A DNA stretch of 35,352 nt from RGIG5612 sp045599965 (GTDB lineage Bacteria > Bacillota > Clostridia > Lachnospirales > Lachnospiraceae): positions 1 through 35,352 of the forward strand of contig JAZRXA010000038.1 in the NCBI GenBank assembly GCA_045599965.1, written 5' to 3'. This document shows, one piece after another, positions 25,611 through 34,302 of the stretch (the stretch's first letter is position 1; every line of letters starts with the position of its first letter). Position numbers and translations under genes: made by a program. A model generated the notes under the pieces. That model saw nothing but the letters and a program-made list of their open reading frames with translations. It had not been told where the DNA came from and searched no databases.

Positions 25611-26816
25611 TTATTTTCCTCCGTAAACTATCTTGCTATTACAAACAGTTAAAACACATTTCCCAAAAACTTTCATATCTTCAAAAGGCGTTGACCTTCC
25701 TTTTGACAAAAAGTTATTTGGGTCTATTTTATATTCTTCATCTAATTCCCAAATACTAAAATCTTCTCTTAGTGGGATATTAAAGCGTTTTCTAGGATTA
25801 ATGCATAAAAGCTTAATTAAATCTTCTATGCTAATTATATTTTCTTTTACTAAATAAGTGTATAAAAGTGGAAAAGCTGTTTCTATACCAACAATTCCAA
25901 AAGCACTTTCCTTTAATCCCTTACTTTTTTCTTCTATGCTATGCGGCGCATGATCCGTTGCAATCATATCTATTGTACCGTCTTTTATTCCTTCAATTAA
26001 GGCAAGTCTATCTTCCTTCGTTCTTAGCGGAGGATTCATCTTATATTTACCGTTTTCTTGTAAATATCCATCATCTAACAAAAGATAATGCGGCGCTGTT
26101 TCACAAGATATATTTACGCCATCTTTTTTCGCTTTGCGTATTAACTCAACGCTTTCTTTACATGAAATATGGCACACGTGATAAGCACACTTTGTCTCTT
26201 TAGCAAGTTTAATATCTCTTTTAATTTGTCCCCATTCGCTTTCGCTACAAATTCCGATATGTCCGTGCGCCTTTGCATAATTTCCATCATGAATATATCC
26301 ACCACAAAGCAAAGAATTATCTTCACAATGAGCTACAATAATTTTGCCTAGTTCTTTAGCTTTTAACATAGCTTTACGCATAAGTTCTTCAGATTGCACA
26401 CCTTTTCCATCATCTGAAAAAGCAATTACTTCATTCGCCAAAGAATCTAAGTCTGCTAGGGTTTTTCCTTGCTGACCTATAGTTATTGCGCCATAAGGAT
26501 ATACATCTATTACGGCAGTATTTTTAATACTATTTATTTGTACATCTAAAGATTCTTTGCTATCTGGCACAGGATTTAAGTTTGGCATAGTGCAAACCGC
26601 CGTGTAGCCACCTTTAGATGCCGCTTTAGTGCCAGTTTCTATAGTTTCTTTATATAAAAAACCGGGATCACGAAAATGTACATGAACATCGCAAAATCCC
26701 GGAAATACGTAATAGATTTTATCATTGGAAAGTAAGGACAATACTGAATCATCAAGATGAAAATCACTAGGAAAACTATCTTTTGTATAAAAATTAATAA
26801 AGTCTTTTTTGTTCAT
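25611..26816 (-). CDS. pyrC: Dihydroorotase (type I)
   Basis: Cyclises carbamoyl aspartate to dihydroorotate. The 401-residue zinc amidohydrolase has the metal motif DVHVHFRDPG (His45, His47), HCED near 164, the HICHIS strand, and ATDHAPH near 290 with the catalytic Asp. First gene of the seven-gene pyr operon. Its only Shine-Dalgarno candidate, AAGG, is part of the 3' arm of the attenuator terminator just upstream, so the folded terminator could also limit translation. Confidence 0.95.
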   Translation of the reverse strand: MNKKDFINFYTKDSFPSDFHLDDSVLSLLSNDKIYYVFPGFCDVHVHFRDPGFLYKETIETGTKAASKGGYTAVCTMPNLNPVPDSKESLDVQINSIKNTAVIDVYPYGAITIGQQGKTLADLDSLANEVIAFSDDGKGVQSEELMRKAMLKAKELGKIIVAHCEDNSLLCGGYIHDGNYAKAHGHIGICSESEWGQIKRDIKLAKETKCAYHVCHISCKESVELIRKAKKDGVNISCETAPHYLLLDDGYLQENGKYKMNPPLRTKEDRLALIEGIKDGTIDMIATDHAPHSIEEKSKGLKESAFGIVGIETAFPLLYTYLVKENIISIEDLIKLLCINPRKRFNIPLREDFSIWELDEEYKIDPNNFLSKGRSTPFEDMKVFGKCVLTVCNSKIVYGGK

Positions 26817-26819
26817 AAT

Positions 26820-26926
26820 AAAAACCTTGCCGATATAGGCAAGGCAACATACACAAAACAGATATTACTGCTATTATTTCTATGTAACTTATTATCTTGC
26901 CGATATCTCGTATCGATTTAAAGATT
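26820..26926 (-). promoter_or_regulatory. PyrR-controlled transcription attenuator of the pyr operon
   Basis: Minus-strand leader. The PyrR-type hairpin (about 26896-26922) is TCGATA, CGAGA loop, TATCGG and then CAAG, closely matching the pyrR leader but with a loop one base short of CNGNGA. The terminator is CCTTGCC/GGCAAGG at 26825-26844 followed by five T residues. The 11 bases ATATCGGCAAG occur twice, once in the PyrR hairpin and once in the terminator's 3' arm. Both can pair with CTTGCC(TATAT), so antiterminator and terminator compete for the same partner. Confidence 0.85.
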
Positions 26927-26932
26927 ATAATT

Positions 26933-26961
26933 ATTCTACTATCAAGAGAATATGATGTCAA
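26933..26961 (-). promoter_or_regulatory. Promoter of the pyr operon
   Basis: On the minus strand, TTGACA at 26956-26961, 17 bp, then TAGAAT at 26933-26938. It lies immediately after the stop of the MutS-like gene and gives a leader of about 110 nt containing the PyrR attenuator. Confidence 0.8.
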
Positions 26962-26967
26962 GATTGG

Positions 26968-28413
26968 CTACACCATCTTGTTTGCTTCTTCAACGATTTT
27001 TTCATCAAAACCGTAGGATTTAAGAAGTTTTATCGCATTCGTAGAATTAGAAGGTCCCTCTTTAAGCTTGTAGTCAAAAAGAACATTGTCCCCTTCTATA
27101 TGCTCGGAAAAATGGAAGTTTTCCATATCATTTTCTAAAGCCATAGTTAACTCTATATCATGCGTAGCAGCAAATACTAAAGCATTCTTATTTGAAAGAG
27201 CTTTAAGAATTTGCGTAGAAGCTGCAATTCTCTCTTTTGTATTTGTTCCTCTTAAAACTTCGTCTATAAAGCAAAGAACAGCTTCATTGTTTTCGTCACA
27301 TGCATCGAAAATTCTTTTTAGAGATTTTATTTCCACAATAAAATAGCTTTCTTCTTTTAAGAGATTATCTGCTAGTGCCATTGATGAAAATACATTAAAG
27401 TAGGTCGTTTTATATTCAGATGCAAACACAGTGTAAATTGTTTGCGCAAATATTTGGTTGATAGCTATCGACTTTAAGAAAGTAGACTTTCCTGATGCAT
27501 TAGATCCAGTAAGCAAAATTGACTTATTAGTTTCTAGCGAATTAGTAACTGGAACTTTTACTAACGGATGAGCTAAATCCTTAAACGAAATTTCTTTTTT
27601 AGGCTCAAATATTGGAAGTGTATATTTTTTATCTTTTCTATACTTGGCAATACACATAGTAGTTTCTATTTCGCCTAATGTATTGTAAAGAGTCTTTATA
27701 TCTTCAAAATGCGCTGATGTATGCTTTTTCATACTATTAAACTTCATTAAATCAATATGAAAAATCATGCGTGCATAATCTAAAATTACATCGACAATTG
27801 AACCTGCGACACTATTAGTAATTAGCCAACTGCCTCGACGCTCTGGCGTAAAAGTTTTAACAGCACTTTTTAGTTTTTCTACATCTTCATTAAATTCATC
27901 CGGTAATTTTTCTTTAGAAATTTTATCAGCACAAACAACCATGCTAACTAAATACTTAATGCAATTAAAGTACGCTTCTATTTCCGATCTAAATTTAAAG
28001 TAAAGAATAATATTAAGTGCAATCATAACTACCAAAGCAATAATTCCGATTGCGGGTTTAACGAAAATAAGCGCAATCGAAATAAGTAAAAGCACTATTA
28101 AAATAATATGCTTTACATTACTTTGATTTTTTATTTCATTAAGCTTGAAAATATAATCTAAGAAAGAATACTTCTTTGTCTTACCAAGATTTTTATAGAT
28201 TTTTTCAAGTCGGCTAAGCGCCTTTGGATTATTTTCAAAATATGTTGTCTTTTTATTTCTATCAATAAGAATATCTTCATCTGTTTCAAGTGTTTGCAAA
28301 ACATTAAGCAAATATTCACTGCCTACAGATGAAGAGGCGAGGTTTATACGATTATAAACCTCGTCCATATTTAAATCATTCCATGTAATTGAATCAACCT
28401 TAAATTTATTCAT
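26968..28413 (-). CDS. Membrane-anchored MutS-like ATPase
   Basis: About 481 residues from the ATG at 28413, which has GGAG just upstream. The C-terminal third is a MutS ATPase domain with Walker A TGSNASGKST (302-311), a Walker B of the form CFIDEVLRGTN near 380 and a His-containing AATHDIELT switch. The N-terminal part lacks the mismatch-recognition domain I. Two hydrophobic segments at about 102-118 and 120-138 look like a membrane hairpin. It is therefore not canonical MutS or MutS2 (no Smr domain). Homologues of this short form are annotated as MutS-related proteins; their role is unknown. It overlaps plsY by eight bases and is last in the rex operon. Confidence 0.85.
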   Translation of the reverse strand: MNKFKVDSITWNDLNMDEVYNRINLASSSVGSEYLLNVLQTLETDEDILIDRNKKTTYFENNPKALSRLEKIYKNLGKTKKYSFLDYIFKLNEIKNQSNVKHIILIVLLLISIALIFVKPAIGIIALVVMIALNIILYFKFRSEIEAYFNCIKYLVSMVVCADKISKEKLPDEFNEDVEKLKSAVKTFTPERRGSWLITNSVAGSIVDVILDYARMIFHIDLMKFNSMKKHTSAHFEDIKTLYNTLGEIETTMCIAKYRKDKKYTLPIFEPKKEISFKDLAHPLVKVPVTNSLETNKSILLTGSNASGKSTFLKSIAINQIFAQTIYTVFASEYKTTYFNVFSSMALADNLLKEESYFIVEIKSLKRIFDACDENNEAVLCFIDEVLRGTNTKERIAASTQILKALSNKNALVFAATHDIELTMALENDMENFHFSEHIEGDNVLFDYKLKEGPSNSTNAIKLLKSYGFDEKIVEEANKMV

Positions 28414-29389
28414 TTCTCCAATTTGAAAGAACAACATTTGTAACTCTTGGTCCTACAGGTTCTTCTACTATAGGCTCAGGTTCTGGCTCTGGCTCTGGTT
28501 CTGGTTTTTCATCAGGTTCTGGTTCTTCCTCAGGCTCTGACTCTGGCTTTGGTTCTTCCTCAGGCTCTGGTTCTTCTTCAGGCTCTGACTCTGGTTTTTC
28601 CTCAGGCTCTTCCTCTGCTGTTTCTTCCTCTGGTACCTCTTCTATTTCTTCTTCGTTTTCTTCGAAGTCTTCATCTTCATCATAGTCTTCGTCATCGTAA
28701 TTTTCTTGTAATTCTTCCTCATCATATTTTCTAAATCTAAACTTAGTTTCTTCGCCCAAGAATAATCTTACGATATTACTTCTGTGCGTAATAATTGCAA
28801 GAACTACTAACAATGCCATGATTATTGAAGTTTCTGCCTTATACGTACTATTAACATAAGTTACATTAATAAGCATGCTAAGCATAAATGTAATAAGTTC
28901 AAATATCATTGTTAGCAATGACGCAAGTGAAACATATCTAGATATAATCAAAACAATAAAGAAAACTAATACTCCAACGATAATGTATTGCCATTGTAAG
29001 AAGCATGCAATAATGGCAAATGAACATGCAATTCCTTTTCCGCCCTTAAATCTAAGATATAATGGAAAATCATGTCCTAAAACAACACCAAGTCCCGTAT
29101 AAAGAACGATTGTATAATGTGGAATATCATAACCTAATGTATTTGTAAGTATGTAGCAAGCAAGATAGAGTGCGATAACAGTTTTTAATATATCGCAAAA
29201 AAGTGTAAGTAATCCCCAAGGGGCTCCCATAACACGCCATGTGTTAGTAGCTCCAGTATTACCACTTCCTAAGTGCTTAATATCTACTTTTTTAATTTTT
29301 GAAAAATAAAATCCGGATTGAATAAGACCAAATAAATATCCGCTAGCTATACAAATTAATAATGCAATTCTTTCAGGTGTAAAAAACAT
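28406..29389 (-). CDS. plsY: Glycerol-3-phosphate acyltransferase PlsY with acidic C-terminal extension
   Basis: Transfers acyl groups from acyl-phosphate to glycerol-3-phosphate, the first step of phospholipid synthesis in most Gram-positives. Residues 1 to about 220 are an integral membrane PlsY with the conserved loops GSGNTGATN (about 42-50), GHDFPLYLRFKGGKG (about 104-118) and HRSNIVRLFLGEE near the end. Most PlsY proteins stop about here. This one continues for roughly 105 residues of nearly pure Glu, Asp and Pro, then a short VTNVVLSNW end. The tail is presumably cytoplasmic and disordered. It overlaps the MutS-like gene and follows der closely. Confidence 0.93.
   Translation of the reverse strand: MFFTPERIALLICIASGYLFGLIQSGFYFSKIKKVDIKHLGSGNTGATNTWRVMGAPWGLLTLFCDILKTVIALYLACYILTNTLGYDIPHYTIVLYTGLGVVLGHDFPLYLRFKGGKGIACSFAIIACFLQWQYIIVGVLVFFIVLIISRYVSLASLLTMIFELITFMLSMLINVTYVNSTYKAETSIIMALLVVLAIITHRSNIVRLFLGEETKFRFRKYDEEELQENYDDEDYDEDEDFEENEEEIEEVPEEETAEEEPEEKPESEPEEEPEPEEEPKPESEPEEEPEPDEKPEPEPEPEPEPIVEEPVGPRVTNVVLSNWRNE
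28465..28650 (-). repeat. Low-complexity repeat coding for the PlsY Glu-Pro tail
   Basis: Short repeats of GGTTCTGGCTCT type (plus strand) with 6-, 12- and longer-unit register encode alternating Glu-Pro and EEPE blocks. Reading frame is intact. The tract is prone to length change by slippage. Confidence 0.7.
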
Positions 29390-29398
29390 TTTTATTCC

Positions 29399-30727
29399 CT
29401 ATTTATCCTTTTCTTTTCGTTCTCTAACAAAAAACTTAAGTGGTGTTCCTTCAAAGCCAAAGGCTTCTCTAATTTTATTCTCAAGATAACGCAAATATGA
29501 AAAATGCATTAATTCTTTATCATTAACAAAGATAACAAATGTTGGTGGTTTAACTGCAACTTGGGTAACATAGAAAATCTTTAAGCGTTTACCCTTATCT
29601 GAAGGTGGCTGATTAAGTGCAGTTGCCTCACTAACTATTTCATTAATAACACCCGTTTGAATTCGTCTAGAATGATTTTCTACAACGACATCTATGAGGT
29701 CAAAAAGTTTGTCAATTCTTTGGCCAGTCTTTGCTGAAATAAATAATAATCTGGCATATGGCATAAACGAAAGAACCTGACGAATCTTCTCAGTATATTT
29801 ATATATCGTTTTGTCATCTTTTTCAATAGCATCCCACTTATTTACTGCAATAATTACACCTTTTCCGCGTTCATGAGCTATTCCAGCTATCTTAGCGTCC
29901 TGCTCCGTTACTCCTTCTTCTGCAGAAATAACTAAAATTACAACATCCGCCTTCTCTACAGCGCTAACAGCTCGTACGATGCTATACTTTTCAAGTTCCT
30001 CTTTAATTTTTGACTTTCTTCTAAGTCCAGCAGTGTCAATAAAAACATATTCTTTATCATCATGTGTGATAATTGTATCTATTGCATCTCTTGTCGTGCC
30101 AGGAATATCAGAAACTAAAACTCTGTTTTCTCCTAAAAGTGCATTAACAAGTGAACTTTTTCCTACATTAGGTTTTCCTATAACCGCAACATGCGGACGA
30201 AGATCATCTTCTTCTGTATCATCTACCGGCTCAAAATACTTAATTACTTCATCTAAAAGTTCGCCAAATCCTAATTTTGAAGATGCTGAAATAGGAATAG
30301 GATCGCCAAGTCCTAAATTATAAAATTCATAAACGTCTGGCATTAGCTTCTTAAAGTCATCAACTTTATTAACGGCAAGAACGATAGGTTTTGCGCTTCT
30401 TCTAAGCATATCTGCAACCTTGTCATCGCTGTCTACTAAGCCTTGTCTAACATCTGTTATGAAAATAATTACGTCAGCAGTATCTATTGCTATTTGAGCT
30501 TGTGCTCTCATCTGTGAAAGAATTACATCGCTGCTATCTGGCTCAATACCACCTGTATCAACTAGAGTAAATTCACGGTCAAGCCAACTAACATCAGCAA
30601 AAATTCTATCTCTAGTTACACCCGGTGTGTCTTTTACAATAGCAATATTATCGCCGGCTAATGCATTAAAAAGTGTGCTTTTTCCAACATTAGGCCTGCC
30701 AACAATTGCCACCATCGGCTTGCTCAT
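29399..30727 (-). CDS. der: Ribosome-assembly GTPase Der (EngA)
   Basis: A double-GTPase needed for 50S subunit maturation. It is 442 residues from the ATG at 30727, which has AGGAG about eight bases upstream. Two G domains carry GRPNVGKST and GKPNVGKSS P-loops, DTGG and DTAG switch motifs, and NKVD and NKWD base-recognition motifs. A KH-like C-terminal domain ends in FVRERKEKDK. A frame reaching back to 30748 would add seven residues but lacks a ribosome binding site. The start lies inside the upstream DUF512 gene (38-base overlap). Confidence 0.96.
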   Translation of the reverse strand: MSKPMVAIVGRPNVGKSTLFNALAGDNIAIVKDTPGVTRDRIFADVSWLDREFTLVDTGGIEPDSSDVILSQMRAQAQIAIDTADVIIFITDVRQGLVDSDDKVADMLRRSAKPIVLAVNKVDDFKKLMPDVYEFYNLGLGDPIPISASSKLGFGELLDEVIKYFEPVDDTEEDDLRPHVAVIGKPNVGKSSLVNALLGENRVLVSDIPGTTRDAIDTIITHDDKEYVFIDTAGLRRKSKIKEELEKYSIVRAVSAVEKADVVILVISAEEGVTEQDAKIAGIAHERGKGVIIAVNKWDAIEKDDKTIYKYTEKIRQVLSFMPYARLLFISAKTGQRIDKLFDLIDVVVENHSRRIQTGVINEIVSEATALNQPPSDKGKRLKIFYVTQVAVKPPTFVIFVNDKELMHFSYLRYLENKIREAFGFEGTPLKFFVRERKEKDK

Positions 30728-32087
30728 AAATCTGTCTCCTAAAATCATTATCAGGCTTTCCTATTATCGCATTCAACAGCGAATAGCCTGAAATATTAAC
30801 TATAGTTACTTTAACGCCTAACTCTTTTTCAAGTTCTAATTTAGTTACATCATCAAGTAAATATTCTTCGCCATACCTAAACATGTTTACCGGAAGAAGA
30901 ATTTCATCTCCTAAATCTATGTCTTTAAGTTGGGCTAAAATATCTTGGCCACAAACCAAACCCGAAACAGTTATTTGCTCTCCAAAGAAATTATTTTTTA
31001 TTGCGATACAATTAAATTTATTGTTAATTGATAAATTATTTTCTTCTAGCATTTTAGATGTTTCGTTTAGCATTTCCTTTATCGAGTCCGCGCTAAGCAC
31101 TCCAGTAACTACAGTGAAGTTTCTGTTACTTACCACTTCATTTTTCTCAATAAAAGAATCAAGAGCATCCGCAAATTCTTCTTTTAAGAGTCTTAACATT
31201 CCAACTCCGTTTTCGAGTTGTAAATATCCATCATACTTTTCTTCGCTTGGAAGCATACGTCCTGCTAGAAGGTAGAACTCATCGCTAGCATGAATAAAAT
31301 TTATACCATGCTTATTATATATTTTTTCTTGTTCTTTTTCTACTAAATCAATAACTTTTATTGCATCTTCTTTTGTAATTGGCTCAAGATTAAAAAGGCC
31401 ATCTCTATATTTCGTAAGTCCAACAGGAACTATCGATACGCTTTGCATGTTCGGAACATATTTTTCTAAATCACTAAGCGTTCTTTCTAACTCTGCGCCA
31501 TCATTTATTCCTTTGCAAAGAACAATTTGTCCATTCATCTTTACGCCAGCTTCATTTAATTTATCAATATACTTTAATACATCGCCAGCAAAGCGATTTC
31601 CTAGCATTTTGCATCTTAATTCTGGATTAGTTGTATGGATTGAAATATTAATAGGCTCCATATGATATCTAATAATTCTATCGATATCAGCCTCGCTCAT
31701 ATTTGTAAGTGTTACATAATTTCCTTGCAAAAAAGAAAGACGAGAATCATCATCTTTAAAATAAAGTGTATCTCGCATTCCTTTTGGCATTTGGTCAATA
31801 AAGCAAAAGATACATTTATTTGCGCATGAATGATATTCGTCCATCAATGAATTATCAAAGATAAGACCTATGTCTTCAGAAAAATCTTTTTCTATTTCGT
31901 AAAAATCAATATTTCCGTCTTCATCTTCAATTTCAAATTCGATATATTCATCATTAATTAAAAACTGATAATCAAAAATATCCCTGACAGTTTCACCATT
32001 AACTGTCAAGAGATATTGATTAACTTTGATTTCTAATTCATCTGCAATTGAATCCGGTACGATACCGCAAATCTTATGCTTCTTCAT
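30690..32087 (-). CDS. DUF512-family radical-SAM-like protein
   Basis: A 465-residue protein of the DUF512 family found beside der in many Clostridia. The N-terminus is PDZ-like (GIVPDSIADELEIKVNQYL). It then has a CxxxCxxC motif (Cys88, Cys92, Cys95 in CANKCIFC) as in radical SAM iron-sulfur enzymes, a central barrel region, and the C-terminal DUF512 domain with VNMFRYGEEYLLDD. No substrate is established that I know of. It starts three bases after yebC and overlaps der, so the genes are tightly coupled. Confidence 0.88.
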   Translation of the reverse strand: MKKHKICGIVPDSIADELEIKVNQYLLTVNGETVRDIFDYQFLINDEYIEFEIEDEDGNIDFYEIEKDFSEDIGLIFDNSLMDEYHSCANKCIFCFIDQMPKGMRDTLYFKDDDSRLSFLQGNYVTLTNMSEADIDRIIRYHMEPINISIHTTNPELRCKMLGNRFAGDVLKYIDKLNEAGVKMNGQIVLCKGINDGAELERTLSDLEKYVPNMQSVSIVPVGLTKYRDGLFNLEPITKEDAIKVIDLVEKEQEKIYNKHGINFIHASDEFYLLAGRMLPSEEKYDGYLQLENGVGMLRLLKEEFADALDSFIEKNEVVSNRNFTVVTGVLSADSIKEMLNETSKMLEENNLSINNKFNCIAIKNNFFGEQITVSGLVCGQDILAQLKDIDLGDEILLPVNMFRYGEEYLLDDVTKLELEKELGVKVTIVNISGYSLLNAIIGKPDNDFRRQIYEQADGGNCWQA

Positions 32088-32090
32088 TAA

Positions 32091-32819
32091 TTATTCGTTC
32101 CAATTGTGATAAACTTCTTGAACATCATCATCTTCATCAAGATAGTCAAGAATTCTATTTAAGTTCTTTATGTCATCTTCGTTTGTAAGTTCAACATAAT
32201 TTTGAGGAATCATAGAAACTTCAGCTTGAAGCATTGGAATATTCTCTGCTTCTAAAGCTTCTCTTACCGCACCGAAATCTTCTGGAGATGTAAGAATTGT
32301 ATAAGATTCTTCATCTTCTTCAAAATCTTCTGCGCCAGCATCTAAAGCAATCATCATTAAATCGTCAGCTTCTTTTTCGCACTCTTCTTTGTCGATTATA
32401 ATTTGACCTTTCTTATCAAACATATATGAAACGCAACCAGGTGTACCAACGTTACCATTTCCTTTAGAAAAAGCACACTTAACATTGGCTGCTGTACGGT
32501 TTTTATTATCTGTTAATGTATCAACTATAATAGCGATTCCAGAAGGTCCATATCCTTCATAAGTAATTACTTCGTAATTTACAGCACTACCTTCGCCAGC
32601 GGCCTTCTTGATACCTCTTTCAATTGTATCATTAGGCATGTTATTAGCTTTAGCTTTAGCAATAACATCACGAAGTTTTGAGTTGTTATTTGGATCAGCT
32701 CCGCCTTCTCTTACTGCAATCGCAATTTCTTTTCCAATTATTGTAAAAATTTTACCTTTTGCTGCATCATTTTTTTCTTTTTTGTGTTTAATGTTTGCAA
32801 ACTTTGAATGTCCTGACAT
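32091..32819 (-). CDS. yebC: YebC/PmpR-family protein
   Basis: A 242-residue protein with the family N-terminus SGHSKFANIKHKKEKNDAAKG (given here only as a recognisable block) and the GYGPSGIAIIVD core. The family was described as transcriptional regulators; more recent work links members to translation of proline-rich stretches. That is of interest because plsY in the same operon carries a Glu-Pro-rich tail. A GAGGAG Shine-Dalgarno sequence precedes the ATG, 21 bases after rex. Confidence 0.95.
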   Translation of the reverse strand: MSGHSKFANIKHKKEKNDAAKGKIFTIIGKEIAIAVREGGADPNNNSKLRDVIAKAKANNMPNDTIERGIKKAAGEGSAVNYEVITYEGYGPSGIAIIVDTLTDNKNRTAANVKCAFSKGNGNVGTPGCVSYMFDKKGQIIIDKEECEKEADDLMMIALDAGAEDFEEDEESYTILTSPEDFGAVREALEAENIPMLQAEVSMIPQNYVELTNEDDIKNLNRILDYLDEDDDVQEVYHNWNE

Positions 32820-32840
32820 AATAACTCCTCTATTTTAATA

Positions 32841-33476
32841 TTATTTTTTATCTCTGCTCATAGTAAATGAAAGTTCTAAAAGTGAATCTAAAAGGTGCAC
32901 GTTCTTAACTATTGCATCAGCAGGAAGTGGCAAATCTATTGGGGCAAAATTCCAAAAGCTTCTAAGTCCTTGGAAATATAAAAGTTTTGCAACCTCAACA
33001 GCCTCTTTAGCTGGCAAAGCTAAAACAGCAATATCAACAGGGTTTTCTATAACGAAGTTTTCAAGTTTATCCAACTTTCTAATAGGGATTTTATTAATTG
33101 TCTTTCCACAAATTTTTTCATCAACGTCAAACATTGAAATGAAACTAAATCCTTGATCTACAAAACCTTGATATCTAGCAATAGCGCGGCCTAAATTTCC
33201 AGCACCAACAATTATAATATTGTGTACCTTTTCTACACCTAATATTTTTCCGATTTCTTTGTACAAAAGCTCAACATTATATCCGTAACCTTGCTGTCCA
33301 AAATCTCCAAAATGATTTAAGTCCTGCCTAATTTGTGAGGCAGTTGCATTCATCCTTTTGGAAAGTTCATTAGACGAAATACGCTCGCAACCTTCTTCTA
33401 GCAAATCATGAAGATAACGATAATATCTCGGCAATCTCGATATAACAGCTTTTGGAATTTCTTTTTTACTATTCAT
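32841..33476 (-). CDS. rex: Redox-sensing repressor Rex
   Basis: A homodimeric repressor that senses the NADH/NAD+ ratio and controls fermentation genes in Gram-positives. It is 211 residues from the ATG at 33476. The winged helix includes SSNELSKRMNATASQIRQD, and the Rossmann domain has GAGNLGRA at 91-98. The frame extends seven codons upstream but would run into the -10 box. First gene of the rex-yebC-DUF512-der-plsY run. No Rex operator of the TTGTGAAN type is seen near its own promoter. Confidence 0.95.
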   Translation of the reverse strand: MNSKKEIPKAVISRLPRYYRYLHDLLEEGCERISSNELSKRMNATASQIRQDLNHFGDFGQQGYGYNVELLYKEIGKILGVEKVHNIIIVGAGNLGRAIARYQGFVDQGFSFISMFDVDEKICGKTINKIPIRKLDKLENFVIENPVDIAVLALPAKEAVEVAKLLYFQGLRSFWNFAPIDLPLPADAIVKNVHLLDSLLELSFTMSRDKK

Positions 33477-33485
33477 AGAATATAT

Positions 33486-33513
33486 ATTATAAAGCACTGA
33501 AAATCCTTGTCAA
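33486..33513 (-). promoter_or_regulatory. Promoter of the rex operon, near-leaderless
   Basis: On the minus strand, consensus TTGACA at 33508-33513, 16 bp, then consensus TATAAT at 33486-33491. The ATG at 33476 is nine bases on, leaving a leader of two to three bases and no Shine-Dalgarno sequence. Confidence 0.75.
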
Positions 33514-33552
33514 TGCTAATTAGTAGAAAACTTAACAATCTTTTTTGAGGGA

Positions 33553-34302
33553 TTATTTTATAAAATCTTTAATGATGTCGGCAGTTTTTTCGATCTGCTT
33601 TGATGCCTTAAAAGATGTCTTCGTATCGCCTTTAAGCAAAGCAGTATCTGCAAACGCAGTATGATTTCCACCTTTGATTTCTTTATAGATAGTATCTTTT
33701 GGAAGATTAGTTTTCGCTTTTTCGTAACGGTCTAAGTCTAAAATAGAATCATTCGTTCCAACAATAGAAAGAACCTTTATACCTGTATCTGAAATATCCG
33801 TTTTTACGCTTCCACCTAATAAAATAAGCCCTTTAATTTTTTTATGTCCCTTCGCATATCTAGCTGCCATTTCGCATGCATCGGAATGTGCAACTAAATA
33901 CCAGTCAGTAACCCACTTAAACTTATTTACTATTTGGTCTGCTCCATCTAAGTTCAAAATAGGCAGACTTCCTAGTGCCTTAGGAAGGAAAGTATCATAT
34001 CCAAAGTTAGCAAGGTTGGCCATCAATGGAAGATAGCATTGACCATTTATATGCTCGCCTGTATAAAAAATAATTCCAACATTGTAGAATTCATCAATTG
34101 TTTCTTGGTCTCTTACAGTAATCCTATTATCTGTTTCTGATATAGGAAAAGTTGTAAGTTCTTGGTATTCCTCAATTGTATGAAGTGGCACATGCTCATC
34201 ATCAATATAAAGTTTAATGCCTGCAGCAATAACAACGATTACCAAAACAATCGCTAACAGCACATAACTTTTTTTAGATTTTTTCTTATTATCCTTCTCC
34301 AT
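33553..34302 (-). CDS. Membrane-anchored alpha/beta hydrolase
   Basis: A 249-residue protein. A basic N-terminus and a hydrophobic segment (about 13-30) anchor it, leaving the catalytic domain outside. The alpha/beta-hydrolase triad is visible as Ser140 in VAHSDACEM (nucleophile elbow with Ala in place of the usual Gly), Asp185 in VGTNDS and His214 in GGNHTAF. It resembles the hydrolase 5 subfamily; the substrate is unknown. The ATG at 34302 overlaps the maf stop by one base, so maf and this gene are one operon. A TTG one codon earlier is an alternative start. Confidence 0.8.
   Translation of the reverse strand: MEKDNKKKSKKSYVLLAIVLVIVVIAAGIKLYIDDEHVPLHTIEEYQELTTFPISETDNRITVRDQETIDEFYNVGIIFYTGEHINGQCYLPLMANLANFGYDTFLPKALGSLPILNLDGADQIVNKFKWVTDWYLVAHSDACEMAARYAKGHKKIKGLILLGGSVKTDISDTGIKVLSIVGTNDSILDLDRYEKAKTNLPKDTIYKEIKGGNHTAFADTALLKGDTKTSFKASKQIEKTADIIKDFIK

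Noticed and set aside
30690..30727. Frameshift between DUF512 gene and der
   Set aside because: Both proteins have complete family-typical ends; the 38-base overlap is a real gene overlap.
33477..33497. Upstream start for rex
   Set aside because: The extra codons lie within the TATAAT box region of a consensus promoter.
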